Source: Brachypodius melanocephalos (taxonomy: Eukaryota > Chordata > Aves > Passeriformes > Pycnonotidae). Taken from it: a DNA stretch of 64,000 bases. Both the position numbers and the translations under genes were made by a program. This document shows, piece after piece, positions 62,526-64,000 of the stretch (the stretch's first letter is position 1; each line of letters starts with the position of its first letter). Below the pieces are notes generated by a model, which saw only the letters and a program-made list of their open reading frames with translations, had not been told where the DNA came from and made no database searches. The DNA lies in NCBI GenBank assembly GCA_013398615.1, contig VZSR01002121.1, positions 571,071-635,070 on the forward strand, written 5' to 3'.

Positions 62526-64000
62526 TCACTTTGGGAACTAAATAATAATCTTGTGTAGTTCAAATGAAAATGCTGTCAAGAGGGAGGTGCATCCCAATTG
62601 ATGTCTGATCTTCTGAGAGTATTTCTTGAGCATCTCTCATTTTGTGCAATGAAAGCTTGCTGTATGTAACTCTGCTTACAGACATACTGACATGCACCCA
62701 TGCTATTTGAAAAATTCTGGATGATTTTCCCAAGAATTTATGAAATTACTGCTTTTTGTTACGTTGCAGGTGTGTGTAACAGTGGTGAGTGCATCAGTGC
62801 AAGACTGGGAATTATTTTATTTCCATTTCAAAAATACTGTCTAGCGAGAAAAGATGTTGATTTTGCAAATTTGTCTTGTTTTCAAGACATGAAACCAGTG
62901 CAGATCCATGCCCACAGCAGCATTGCATAAAACCGGGTGCAAGTCCTGCAGAAGGCAGCTAAAGTAAGTGGTACAGACACTTGCCATGTATGATTTTAGT
63001 TATGTAAAAACACATAGATAAAGGGGCAGTTCATTGCTGTGAACACATATATACTTCTACAGCAAGTCCCCATGAGGAAAATAGACACCACAGAAAAATA
63101 TATGCCTAAGCTGTGTTTTTCCTCTTTAAATCAAAAAGGGCACACTGTTCACAGAAAGTGCTGGGCGTCATCAGTGATGGATACACTGACAGACAAGGCT
63201 CAGTCCATACCCTTGCAATAATCACTGCTATGAACCTGCTGCTCTGCCACAGAAAGGGAGATGAATGCTTGAGACATTGGAAGGACTGAAGCAAGCTGAA
63301 GCAAGGCCTTCAGCTGAGCCTCTGTACTTTGTAAAGAGAGGTTTTCTTTAAAGGTGGTTATTAAGGCGGTGCAAGGTAATAAAAGCAAGCAAGCCTTTCG
63401 CACAAGTTCTTAAGGTATTTTCTCAGATTCTCATTACACTTAGCAAAGAAGAAAATCCTGAAATGTCAAAGCACTCAGGGGGCTATCACTGGTCGGGTGC
63501 CAAGGGGCACAAATCCATGGGCACCTTGCCCTGGGCGTGCCGGTTCACCCCAGCTGAAATTGAGGCCAGCAGCGGAGATGCACCCGTGATGCTCTCTTGT
63601 TCAACCGGTGCTGCCTCTCAGCATTGCACAGACTTGTCGCTCCTACCGGGACCTGTGGGATGCAATGAGCCTGCCTTACAATGACCCCATTGATGCCTCT
63701 TGGAAAACTGGCTCTTAAGGTGTGTGCCAGCCTTATCCCAAGAGGCACCCTTCACGTGGAGGAGGGGATGGTGAAAGCCGCATGCAGGGATGCCGGATGC
63801 GAAATAAAGCATCTGATGTACTGTGATGTACTGCACATTGCAGAAAGATGAAACAAAGATGTGTCCATGATACTTGCTTTCCACATATTCAGATCTGAAA
63901 GAGGAAATTCCAATTAATTGCTCCAACTGTGTCAGCGTTACTCGGTATCTGGGTACCGGTAAAAGGCTGTAATTAAATGTTGCCTTTCAGAGGATAAATC

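Larger units (their letters stand above)
47281..64000. other. gene-poor region downstream of EPGN
   Basis: Some 16.7 kb without a coding exon I can support. Synteny predicts EREG next, but no exon with the EGFR-ligand cysteine pattern is found on either strand. The repeats and regulatory candidates in it are listed separately. Confidence 0.55.

Noticed and set aside
62768..62815. acgttgcag acceptor followed by VCNSGEC-like residues, a possible EGF-like exon
   Set aside because: Only two cysteines at partly suitable spacing. The frame continues without the remaining four and lacks a donor.

Overview
The window is vertebrate nuclear DNA, most likely from a bird. The evidence is intron-rich genes with GT-AG junctions, CpG islands at promoters, and a 3' tail of a CR1 LINE near 62.4 kb, a sauropsid retroposon. 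The gene order is the conserved block known from human 4q13 and chicken chromosome 4: CXC chemokine, then MTHFD2L, then EPGN, all on the + strand. I assembled the three gene models by hand from exon junctions. In all three the reading frame holds across every junction and the protein length fits the family.

Layout. Positions 1-4.0 kb are noncoding, with a small CR1 remnant. At 4.2-6.1 kb there is a four-exon ELR+ CXC chemokine with a kappaB-like site, a TATA-like box and a CpG island. At 8.4-8.8 kb and 10.66-10.99 kb lie two decayed, GC-rich copies of the MTHFD2L promoter and first exon, in opposite orientations. MTHFD2L itself runs from a CpG island at 11.5-12.2 kb to its stop codon at 34,951, in eight exons encoding 346 aa. 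EPGN, in five exons encoding 159 aa, runs from 38.7 to 45.7 kb with its own TATA-like box. The last 18 kb contain no gene I can support. They hold a long GGAA microsatellite, CA/TG repeats, a 42-base T run, a possible solo LTR and the CR1 tail. The expected next gene, EREG, is not visible and presumably lies to the right.

The genes are neighbours by ancient synteny and do not form a pathway. The chemokine is a secreted inflammatory leukocyte attractant. MTHFD2L is a mitochondrial one-carbon enzyme. Epigen is a membrane-anchored EGFR ligand. I found no novel molecular system. The most unusual structure is the inverted pair of MTHFD2L first-exon copies between the chemokine and the real MTHFD2L promoter.
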